This document shows, piece by piece, positions 1-6,032 of a stretch of DNA of 15,782 bases. The stretch's first letter is position 1. Each line of letters begins with the position of its first letter. Origin of the DNA: an uncultured Clostridia bacterium (GTDB taxonomy: Bacteria > Bacillota > Clostridia > Oscillospirales > Oscillospiraceae); the NCBI GenBank assembly GCA_945918815.1, contig CAMEIU010000029.1, forward strand, positions 1-15,782, written 5' to 3'. Position numbers and translations under genes: made by a program. The notes beneath the pieces are model-generated. The model had not been told where the DNA came from and ran no database searches. It saw nothing but the letters and a program-made list of their open reading frames with translations.

Positions 1-952
1 GTCCAGGCTGGCTGGGACGGCGCCGATGTACAGGGCCGGGATAGCGGGGGGCGGAGAAACCGGGCGCGGGACGGGCGTTGAGAAGATGGGACAGCAGCCG
101 GTCGGCGATCTCTTCCTCGGCTTCCGGGGAGTTGACGGCGCGGCTGTTAATGGCGATGAAGGTCTGAGAAACGGAGTTCTCGTCGCCGGGGATATTGCGG
201 ACGTCGCAGGCGGAGTTGCCCAGGCTGGTGGAGGAGGCGATGAGGTCCAGCAGCAGGTTGATGGCGGAGCCCTTGTATTCGCCCAGAGGCAGCAGGCGGG
301 CTTCCTTCATAACGGCCATGGGGTCGGTGCTGATCTGGTCCTGGCTGTCATATCCGGCGGGCTTGGGCATTTGCTTGCCGGCCAGCTGCGCCAGCTGCAG
401 CTTTCCGTAGGAGTATTCGCCCAGGGAGACGTCCGCAACCACGGGACCCTTGCTCCGCGGCAGGGCGATGACCAGAGGCGTGGTGCCGAGCACCCGATCC
501 AGGGTACCGTGGTAGACCATGTTGGATTTGGTGTTGGTAAAGACAATGCCGATCATACCGGCTTCCGCAATGCGCCAGCCGTAGGTGCCGGCGCGGAACC
601 AGTGGTTGGTGTTGCGCAGGCTGATGCAGGAAACGCCGTGTACCCGGGCCAGTTCGATGGCGCGGTCCGTGCAGGCCATGGCGTTGATGATGCCGATGCC
701 GTGGTTGCCGTCCCACCGCTCAAAGCCGCCGAAGGAAGCGTCGCATGCGGGAACGGCCTTGGGATCGCAAATGCCGCTGTCGATGCTGAGAATGAGCCGC
801 TTGAACCGGTTGATGCCATGGGAATAGATTCCGTCGCGGGAAATTCCGGCTGCCGTTTCGGCAATGAGCTGCGCGCGGGATTCCTCAACGCCGTGGGCGA
901 TGAGCTTCCCTTTCATGGTTTTGACTGCGTCTTCATATTGGATACGGAGCAT
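1..952 (-). CDS. Malate/L-lactate dehydrogenase family oxidoreductase, YiaK-like (3' end cut by window edge)
   Basis: An NAD(P)H-dependent 2-oxoacid reductase of the Ldh_2 (type 2 malate/L-lactate dehydrogenase) family, cytoplasmic. About 317 codons are visible, so only roughly the last 15-20 residues of a usual 330-residue member are missing. The protein reads MLRIQYEDAV at its start. Family landmarks are YSHGINRF near residues 43-50, whose His45 matches the catalytic His of the family; RNTNHWFRAG at 113-122; YGWRIAEAGMIGI; and LPLGEYKGSAINLLLD near 221-236. The SHGINRF and NHW(x)(x)GxYGW blocks resemble 2,3-diketo-L-gulonate reductase YiaK more than malate dehydrogenases, but the true 2-oxoacid substrate cannot be read from sequence. 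The start is fixed by AAGGAGG on the minus strand (961-967), eight bases upstream. It is transcribed divergently from the amidohydrolase and has its own promoter with an operator-like palindrome. The last ten or so visible residues (after RYPG) do not look like the family tail. Confidence 0.88.
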   Translation of the reverse strand, partial: MLRIQYEDAVKTMKGKLIAHGVEESRAQLIAETAAGISRDGIYSHGINRFKRLILSIDSGICDPKAVPACDASFGGFERWDGNHGIGIINAMACTDRAIELARVHGVSCISLRNTNHWFRAGTYGWRIAEAGMIGIVFTNTKSNMVYHGTLDRVLGTTPLVIALPRSKGPVVADVSLGEYSYGKLQLAQLAGKQMPKPAGYDSQDQISTDPMAVMKEARLLPLGEYKGSAINLLLDLIASSTSLGNSACDVRNIPGDENSVSQTFIAINSRAVNSPEAEEEIADRLLSHLLNARPAPGFSAPRYPGPVHRRRPSQPG

Positions 953-993
953 AAAAACGACCTCCTTGAGTTGCCCCTGGGCTAATATCTGCA

Positions 994-1025
994 CTAATAT
1001 TATTAGATATCATATCAGAAGTCAA
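994..1025 (-). promoter_or_regulatory. Promoter of the dehydrogenase gene with operator-like palindrome over the -10
   Basis: On the minus strand the -35 is TTGACT (1020-1025), followed by a 17-base spacer and a -10 TAATAT (997-1002), giving a start near 990 and a leader of about 40 bases. The -10 lies inside a perfect 13-base odd palindrome, CTAATA-T-TATTAG (994-1006). Its 11-base core differs from TGATATTATCA, found at the two other promoters in the window, at only two symmetric positions. A GATATC and a partial TGATAT half-site lie in the spacer. The position over the -10 suggests repression; that is inference. Confidence 0.6.
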
Positions 1026-1217
1026 GAATAAAAATAAACACGATGGAAAGCGGCCCCGCGGCCTGCCGCAAAGATGCCGGAATGGCCGGACCGGCATGGA
1101 GAGGATTGTTTGAAATAAGGCGGAAATGTTGTGAAAGACAGGACCTTTTGAGGGGAAACTAGACGAATATTGTAAAAAAATACAAAATCGCAGGAACGTT
1201 TTTATTGAATTTTACGG

Positions 1218-1254
1218 TTGATATTATCAGAAGTATATGTAATAATAATATCAA
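1218..1254 (+). promoter_or_regulatory. Promoter/operator region of the amidohydrolase cluster
   Basis: A perfect 11-base odd palindrome TGATA-T-TATCA occupies 1219-1229. It is also the left arm of a larger inverted repeat: TTGATATTAT (1218-1227) pairs with ATAATATCAA (1245-1254) across 17 bases. TTGATA (1218-1223) could be a -35 with TAATAA (1240-1245) as a -10 at 16 bases, so the palindrome would overlap the -35. The promoter match is moderate. The exact recurrence of the palindrome at the binding-protein promoter is the stronger evidence. Confidence 0.5.
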
Positions 1255-1433
1255 AGCCAAGAACAGAAAACAGGGCAGAAAAGGCGGAATTTGCCTGCTG
1301 CGGAACAGAAAGAACGTCTGGCTTCTGTTGCGGCTTCGACTCATGGCGGACCAGCCGTGAGGAAGAGAGCATCCCGGACCTGTGCGTGGAAGCGATTCTG
1401 GGGAAATCTTGTTTTGATATGGAGGAAAAAAGA

Positions 1434-2594
1434 ATGCTTGCGATCAAAAATGCAAAGGTACTGCCGGTGACAGGCGATCCCATTGAAAACGGCACCGTGT
1501 TGGTGGACGGCGGGAAAATCGTGGCCGTTGGCGCCGGAATTGAGATCCCGGCGGGCGCGGAAGTGATTGACGCCACCGGAAAGTGGGTCACCCCCGGCCT
1601 CATTGACGCTCACACCCATCTTTCTGTGAAGGGCGAACCTGCCTGGATGCCCAGCGTCTCTGATATTACGGAGATTACCAGCCCGATTACCCCCAGCGTC
1701 CGCTGCATCGACGCCCTGAATCCTGCCGACTGGGCAATCCCCGTTGTGCGGGAAGCCGGCTTTACCACGGTGTGCGCGCTGCCCGGTTCCGGCAACCTGG
1801 TGGGCGGCCAGACGATTGTATATAAAACCAAACCCGCCGCCACGGTCTATGACATGATCGTGAAGGCTCCCACCCAGATGAAGATGGCTCTGGGCGAGAA
1901 TCCCCGCCGCATCCATGGCGGCCAGCAGAACAAGGCCCCTCTGACCAGACTGGGCAACGCCAGCATGCTCCGCGAGGTTCTCTATAAGGCCAAGAATTAT
2001 TCCGACGGCCTGGCTGCCGGAAAGGCGCCCTCCGACTTCATGCTCGACTCCCTGGTGCCCGTGGTCCGCGGCGAGATGCTCTGCCGCATTCACTGCCACC
2101 GCGCAGGCGATCTCGTCACGGCCGTGCGGATCTGCGAAGAGTACAACCTGAAATACTCCATCGAGCACGCCACGGAGGGCTGGAAGATTCTGGACTTCCT
2201 GAAAGAGAAGAACGTGACCTGCGTGGTCGGCCCGCTGGATATGGCTGCCGACAAGCTGGAAACCTGGTACACCCGTTTTGAAACCCCGGGCCTGATGGAG
2301 AAGGCCGGCATCAACATCTGCCTGACCCAGGACAGCCGCTCCGCCACCCGGTTCCTGCCGTACCATGTCGGCATGGCCATTGCCCGCGGCCTCTCCTTTG
2401 AGACTGCCCTCCGCGGCATCACCATCAACCCCGCGAAGCTCCTGGGCATCGACGATCAGGTGGGCTCCATTGAAGTGGGCAAGTGCGCCGATCTGGCCAT
2501 TTTCGACGGCAACCCCTTCTCCAGCCTGACGCTCTGCGAGACGACCATCATTGACGGCGTGGTCTACAACCGCAGCACGGAGTACACAAGATGA
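1434..2594 (+). CDS. Amidohydrolase, imidazolonepropionase/prolidase-like (COG1228 type)
   Basis: A cytoplasmic metal-dependent amidohydrolase of 386 residues. The N-terminal beta-sandwich half (residues 1-50, with VDGGKIVAVGAG and GKWVTPGLIDAHTH) leads into the TIM barrel. Metal-ligand candidates are His60 and His62 (HTH), His220/His222 (RIHCHRAGD), His245 (IEHATEG) and Asp300 (TQDSRSATRF), the full set for the superfamily. The C-terminus closes with the usual LLGIDDQVGSIEVGKCADLAIFDGNPF segment. The family includes enzymes cutting cyclic amides and Xaa-Arg/Lys or Xaa-Pro dipeptides, so a peptide-like or cyclic imide substrate is plausible, but specificity is not readable. The start at 1434 is chosen because GGAGG (1421-1425) sits eight bases upstream; an upstream extension to 1218 lacks a ribosome site and family similarity. 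The stop overlaps the next start as ATGA, so the first TPR gene is probably translationally coupled. Confidence 0.9.
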   Translation: MLAIKNAKVLPVTGDPIENGTVLVDGGKIVAVGAGIEIPAGAEVIDATGKWVTPGLIDAHTHLSVKGEPAWMPSVSDITEITSPITPSVRCIDALNPADWAIPVVREAGFTTVCALPGSGNLVGGQTIVYKTKPAATVYDMIVKAPTQMKMALGENPRRIHGGQQNKAPLTRLGNASMLREVLYKAKNYSDGLAAGKAPSDFMLDSLVPVVRGEMLCRIHCHRAGDLVTAVRICEEYNLKYSIEHATEGWKILDFLKEKNVTCVVGPLDMAADKLETWYTRFETPGLMEKAGINICLTQDSRSATRFLPYHVGMAIARGLSFETALRGITINPAKLLGIDDQVGSIEVGKCADLAIFDGNPFSSLTLCETTIIDGVVYNRSTEYTR

Positions 2595-3397
2595 TTTCGC
2601 AGCAGCAGCGGGACATTATGTACAAGGGCCTTGCCGTGACCGGCCGCATTGCGTTTGATCCCGACGAGTACGCGAAGATCGAAGCCGGTCTGGCAAAAGA
2701 TCCCGAAGACTATTTTCTTTGGTGTGCCAAGGGAGTGATGGCGCCGGATTTGGAGACTGCAATCAACAGCTACTCCATGGCCCTTTCCATCCGGCCGCTC
2801 TCCCCCCACACCATTTACAACCGGGCACGGAAATACATGTCCCAGGGGCGGTACGTCGAGGCGCTGGCGGATTTTGCGCTCTCCACGCTGCTGGACCCGG
2901 ACGACGGGTGGAAGTGGCATTTCTACGGCGTGGCCCTCTACTTCACAAACCGTTTCACGGAGGCGGCCGAGACCTTCGGCAAGGCCATTGCCGTCAACGA
3001 GAAAAACGGCGTGCCCCTGCTGCCCTTTGACGCGGAGTGGCAGTGGAACTGCTACTGCAAGGCGGGGGACCTGGAGGCTGCGGCGCAGTGCATTGCGGAC
3101 GTGACGCCCGACACGCCGGTGGTGGAGACGGAGGCGACCTATAAGCGCCGGATCCTGCTCTACCGCGGCCTGCTCTCCCCGGAGGAATTCTTGGCGGGGA
3201 TTGACAAGAGCGACTGCCTGGAAGAGGCCAATCAGCTCTATGGCCTGGCCAATTACTACTACTATATTAAAAAGGATACGGCAGCGTCGCTGCATTATCT
3301 GGATCAGGTTCTGGCAATCGAAAAAGCGAAGCTCTGCTGGGGCTATAAGATGGCGGCTCTGGATCAGCCGCTGCGCCGGGACAGTGTTCATGCATAA
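2591..3397 (+). CDS. TPR-repeat protein, first of a tandem paralogous pair
   Basis: A 268-residue soluble protein with no signal peptide or membrane segment. Three TPR-like helical pairs can be placed near residues 41-72, 73-106 and 107-140, the last being clearest (GVALYFTNRFTEAAETFGKAIAV). A short N-terminal block, DIMYKGLAVTGRI, and a C-terminal block, NQLYGLANYYYYIKKD...WGYKMAALD, lie outside the repeats and recur almost unchanged in the next protein. TPR domains bind proteins or peptides; no catalytic motif is visible, so the function is unknown. The start overlaps the amidohydrolase stop (ATGA at 2591-2594) and has GGAG at 2579-2582, inside the upstream gene. Coupling to the amidohydrolase suggests a partner, scaffold or regulator of that enzyme, which is inference. 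An alternative internal start at Met10 (MYKGLA) is possible but has no better ribosome site. Confidence 0.85.
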   Translation: MISQQQRDIMYKGLAVTGRIAFDPDEYAKIEAGLAKDPEDYFLWCAKGVMAPDLETAINSYSMALSIRPLSPHTIYNRARKYMSQGRYVEALADFALSTLLDPDDGWKWHFYGVALYFTNRFTEAAETFGKAIAVNEKNGVPLLPFDAEWQWNCYCKAGDLEAAAQCIADVTPDTPVVETEATYKRRILLYRGLLSPEEFLAGIDKSDCLEEANQLYGLANYYYYIKKDTAASLHYLDQVLAIEKAKLCWGYKMAALDQPLRRDSVHA

Positions 3398-3435
3398 CAT
3401 TTTTAATTCATCAACTATGACGGAGGGAATCGAAT

Positions 3436-4275
3436 ATGAATCGGGAAGCCAGTTGGAAGCAGGAGCTTGACATCATGTACCATGGCCTGGCCAGTAAGGG
3501 GTACATCTGGATGGATCAGGAGGAGCACAAGAAGGTCATTGCCGCCTTGGAGAAGAACCCGGACGACTTTTATCTCTGGTCCGCCAAGGGCATTTTGAAC
3601 TTCAACTATGACTGGGACGAAGCCATTCGCTGCTTCAACAAGTGCCTGGCCATGCAGCCCTTCAACGCCCACATGTACTACAACCGCGGCCGCAAGTATC
3701 TGAGCAAGAACGAAATCGACCACGCCCTGGCGGATCTGACGGTGGCTTTTGCCCTGGATCCCAACTGCAACTGGAAAGCGCACTATGTGGGCGTCGCCCT
3801 GTATCTGCAGCGCAGATTTGCCGAAGCCGCGGAGTATTTCAAAAAGGCCATGCAGATTGCCGAGCGCCACTATGGCGACCTGTACTGCTGCGAGGTCGAC
3901 TGGCTGTGGACCACCTATGTGCATATGGGCGAGATGGAGAAGGCCAAGGAGATCATCGCGACTGTGGACCGCTCCACCCCCATTGTGCCGGTGATCGGCG
4001 ACGACGACGGCTATAAGAATGTGTGCCTGCTGCTGGGCGGCCACATGACCGTGCAGGAGCTGCTGGACACCCTCGGCCCCCAGACGGAGGGCGGCGCTGT
4101 CAACGAGCTCTACGGCATTGCCAAGTACTACTATTATGTGGAGAAGGACCTGCAGAAGGCGGTCGACTATGTCCACAAGACCCTGACCTTCACCAGCAAG
4201 TCCGGCGCCTGGGGCTACAAGATGGCCGAAATGGATAAAGAGGCTTGGGAAGCGGAGCTTGCCGCCGCGAAGTAA
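3436..4275 (+). CDS. TPR-repeat protein, second of a tandem paralogous pair
   Basis: A 279-residue soluble protein, clearly a diverged duplicate of the preceding gene. Aligned blocks include DIMYHGLASKGYI (12-24), LWSAKG (47-52), YYNRGRKYLS (81-90), ALADL, LDP..NWKAHYVGVALY..RFAEAAEYFKKA (107-138), NELYGIAKYYYYVEKD (223-238) and WGYKMAEMD (259-267). TPR-like pairs fall near 47-79, 80-113 and 114-147, with further helical sequence behind. It begins 38 bases after the first copy, with GGAGGG at 3422-3427 and a good spacing, so both are expected to be made from one transcript, the second perhaps more strongly. No enzyme motif, signal peptide or membrane segment is seen. Both copies retain the same aromatic run (YYYY), hinting at a conserved binding surface. 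Function unknown. Confidence 0.87.
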   Translation: MNREASWKQELDIMYHGLASKGYIWMDQEEHKKVIAALEKNPDDFYLWSAKGILNFNYDWDEAIRCFNKCLAMQPFNAHMYYNRGRKYLSKNEIDHALADLTVAFALDPNCNWKAHYVGVALYLQRRFAEAAEYFKKAMQIAERHYGDLYCCEVDWLWTTYVHMGEMEKAKEIIATVDRSTPIVPVIGDDDGYKNVCLLLGGHMTVQELLDTLGPQTEGGAVNELYGIAKYYYYVEKDLQKAVDYVHKTLTFTSKSGAWGYKMAEMDKEAWEAELAAAK

Positions 4276-4276
4276 G

Positions 4277-4301
4277 CCGGTTGGCCTTGGAAGGCCGCCG
4301 G
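4277..4301 (+). terminator. Hairpin after the second TPR gene
   Basis: CCGG (4277-4280) and GGCCTT (4283-4288) pair with AAGGCC (4291-4296) and CCGG (4298-4301), directly after the TPR stop codon. There is no T run after it, so it may stabilise or process the 3' end rather than terminate. Confidence 0.4.
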
Positions 4302-4326
4302 TGAATCAGGTTCCCATGTGAAAGGC

Positions 4327-4358
4327 GGAAGGGCTGAGGCAAAGGTCTCAGCCCTTCC
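4327..4358 (+). terminator. Strong hairpin upstream of the MATE gene
   Basis: A perfect 12-base stem, GGAAGGGCTGAG (4327-4338) with CTCAGCCCTTCC (4347-4358), around an 8-base loop. A further GGC/GCC pairing is possible past a one-base bulge. The downstream bases (TGCCATTCATGG) lack a T run. It could terminate imperfectly and lower expression of the MATE gene relative to the TPR genes, since no clear promoter is seen between the hairpin and that gene. Confidence 0.55.
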
Positions 4359-4409
4359 TGCCATTCATGGGACGCCGGAATGCGAACGGAGGCAAAGGAG
4401 AGAGAATCT

Positions 4410-5783
4410 GTGCAACAGCAAAAATGGAACCTGCTGATGCTCCAAAACAAACCGGAACTGCACCGGGTTGTAAAAATGGCGCTGCCGGCCATGATCGAGA
4501 GCTTTTTTGTGGCCGTCACGCCGCTGATCGATCAGTTTATGCTGTCCAGCGTGGGCTACTCCGCCATCGCAGCGGTGGGACTGACCACACAGCCGAAATT
4601 CATTGCAATTTCTCCGTTTTTATCCGTAAATGTTGCAATCAACGCCTTGATCGCCCGGCGGAAGGGCCAGGACGACAAGGAGGACGCCCACCGGATCCTG
4701 CTGGCGGCGCTGACGTTCGCCTGCATAGGCGCCCTGACCGTCGGCCTGCTCTGCGCGTCTGTGTCGGATCCGCTGATGCGGCTGGTCGGAAGCGATACGA
4801 ATACCCATGACGCGGCGGTGACGTACTTCCGCATCATCATGGGCTGCATTGTGTTCAACGTCATCTATCTGACCATCAACGCCGCCCAGCGCGGCAGCGG
4901 AAAGACCGGCCTGTCCATGCGGACCAATGTGGTCTCCAGCCTGGTCAACTTGCTCTTCAACTGGCTGCTGATCGGGGGCAATCTCGGCTTTCCGGCGTTG
5001 GGCGTGGCCGGCGCCGCCATCGCCACGGTGCTGGGAAGCGTCGCGGCCTGCGTCATGAGCATCCTGTCCCTGTTTTCCAAGGACAGCTTTTTGAAGGCGG
5101 AATTCTTCCTGAAGCGGAAGGTCCGGGCCACGGTCCGCACCGCGAAGTCCATCGCCAACATGGCGTCCAGCGTGCTGGTGGAAAACATCCTGATCCGGCT
5201 CGGCTATATGGCCACGGCGCTGATGGCCGCCGGACTGGGCACGGAGGCCCTGGCCGCCCACAATGTGGGTCTGAATCTGCTGACCCTGTCCTTCTCCGTG
5301 GGCGACGGCATTCAGGTGGCGGCCGTGTCTTTGATCGGCCAGAGCCTGGGACGAAAGGAGCCGGACCGGGCGAAGGGCTACGGCAGAATCTGCCAGGAGG
5401 TCGGCTTTGTGGCGGCGGCCTGCGTCACGGTGGTCTACTTCCTGGGCGGAAGGGCGCTGTTCACCCTGTTCTTTCCCGACGCGCCGGTGGTGGTGGACTA
5501 CGGCGTGATGATCATGCACCGGCTGATCATCGTGATTATCGTGCAGATCAGCCAGGTGGTGTATCTTGGCTCCCTGCGGGCCGCAGGGGACATGAAGTAT
5601 GTGTCCATGGCCCTTGTGGTCAGCGTGACGTTCGTCCGGGCCGGTTCTGGCTATCTGTTCTGTGAGATCCTCGGCTGGGGACTTCCGGGGCTGTGGCTGA
5701 GCATCATTGCGGACCAGGTTTCACGGTATCTGTTTACCAGCACCCGGTTCAGGAAGGGAAAGTGGACGGAGATCAAAATCTGA
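4410..5783 (+). CDS. MATE-family multidrug/metabolite efflux transporter
   Basis: An inner-membrane cation-coupled antiporter of the MATE family, 457 residues from the GTG at 4410, the normal size, with about 12 hydrophobic segments in two halves. Typical features are the first segment MALPAMIESFFVAVTPLIDQFML, the RGSGKT loop in the first half, the FNWLLIGG...LGVAGAAIATVLG block near the middle, and ALAAHNVG...VAAVSLIGQSLGRKEPDRA in the second half. I choose GTG 4410 because AAAGGAGAG lies just upstream with 9-base spacing; an in-frame ATG at 4380 would add ten charged residues but has no ribosome site. It sits 134 bases after the TPR pair behind two hairpins. The substrate is unknown. In this context it could export a by-product or toxic analogue of the metabolised compound, which is inference. 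Confidence 0.9.
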   Translation: MQQQKWNLLMLQNKPELHRVVKMALPAMIESFFVAVTPLIDQFMLSSVGYSAIAAVGLTTQPKFIAISPFLSVNVAINALIARRKGQDDKEDAHRILLAALTFACIGALTVGLLCASVSDPLMRLVGSDTNTHDAAVTYFRIIMGCIVFNVIYLTINAAQRGSGKTGLSMRTNVVSSLVNLLFNWLLIGGNLGFPALGVAGAAIATVLGSVAACVMSILSLFSKDSFLKAEFFLKRKVRATVRTAKSIANMASSVLVENILIRLGYMATALMAAGLGTEALAAHNVGLNLLTLSFSVGDGIQVAAVSLIGQSLGRKEPDRAKGYGRICQEVGFVAAACVTVVYFLGGRALFTLFFPDAPVVVDYGVMIMHRLIIVIIVQISQVVYLGSLRAAGDMKYVSMALVVSVTFVRAGSGYLFCEILGWGLPGLWLSIIADQVSRYLFTSTRFRKGKWTEIKI

Positions 5784-5816
5784 CTGTCCGCACCGGGCGG
5801 AACCCGTTATGAAATT

Positions 5817-5863
5817 GACGATTTTTAGCGAAATAATTTGTTGAAATCGTCGGTACTATTTCG
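5817..5863 (+). repeat. Two interlocking inverted repeats downstream of the MATE gene
   Basis: GACGATTT (5817-5824) is the reverse complement of AAATCGTC (5844-5851), and CGAAATA (5829-5835) is the reverse complement of TATTTCG (5857-5863). The pairs are interleaved, so as RNA they could form alternative stems or a pseudoknot at the 3' end of the MATE transcript. As DNA they could be paired protein sites just upstream of the next promoter. No T run follows. Confidence 0.4.
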
Positions 5864-5875
5864 TAATAAAGCGGC

Positions 5876-5904
5876 TTGACAATCTTTTGCAGGAAACTTA
5901 TAAT
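5876..5904 (+). promoter_or_regulatory. Consensus sigma-70/SigA promoter of the peptide uptake cluster
   Basis: TTGACA (5876-5881), 17 bases, then TATAAT (5899-5904): a perfect match to the vegetative consensus at the optimal spacing. Transcription should begin near 5911 and leave a leader of about 120 bases before the binding-protein gene. Such a strong core promoter would normally need a repressor, and the overlapping palindromes just downstream fit that. Confidence 0.85.
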
Positions 5905-5910
5905 AATGAC

Positions 5911-5929
5911 AATATCATTGATATTATCA
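5911..5929 (+). promoter_or_regulatory. Candidate operator at the transcription start
   Basis: Two overlapping perfect odd palindromes: AATATCA-T-TGATATT (5911-5925) and TGATA-T-TATCA (5919-5929). The second is identical to the site at 1219-1229. They begin about where transcription should start, the classic position for a roadblock repressor. The regulator is not encoded in the window and its family cannot be told from the site. Confidence 0.6.
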
Positions 5930-6032
5930 GTGAAATGTTCACAAGCAAGACTTATGAACAACCAGAGCATCCCATGAAAGTAGAAATGAAGCCATTCATT
6001 TTTGCGAAAAAAACAAGAAGGAGAGACGACCC

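Larger units (their letters stand above)
953..1433. other. Divergent intergenic region between dehydrogenase and amidohydrolase
   Basis: The 481 bases hold the two outward promoters described separately, both AT-rich, flanking a GC-rich middle (about 1040-1100) that contains a 7-base stem ATGCCGG/CCGGCAT at 1074-1080 and 1091-1097 without a following T run. The rightward transcript would have an unusually long leader of about 180 bases (1250-1433). The leader is open in the amidohydrolase frame back to an ATG at 1218 but lacks a good ribosome site there. A partial stem AACAGAA(A)G with CTTCTGTT lies around 1304-1332. I do not recognise a riboswitch class, tRNA or small RNA in it. Confidence 0.6.

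Noticed and set aside
26..985. A plus-strand 319-codon frame over the dehydrogenase gene.
   Set aside because: The minus strand encodes a complete family match with ribosome site and promoter; the plus frame is Gly/Ala/Val-rich shadow sequence.
1074..1097. Hairpin ATGCCGG/CCGGCAT in the divergent intergenic region as a terminator.
   Set aside because: It has only seven pairs and a ten-base loop, no T run on either strand, and lies between two outward promoters where no transcript should end.
1218..1433. A 72-codon in-frame extension of the amidohydrolase.
   Set aside because: It has no ribosome site, lies over the promoter elements, and resembles no amidohydrolase N-terminus; GGAGG plus ATG 1434 is a much better start.
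5911..5929. Fur/PerR-type box reading of the TGATA...TATCA palindrome.
   Set aside because: The classic box has 7-1-7 symmetry (TGATAAT-N-ATTATCA); here the half-sites are separated by one base only (5-1-5), and nothing nearby concerns iron or peroxide.
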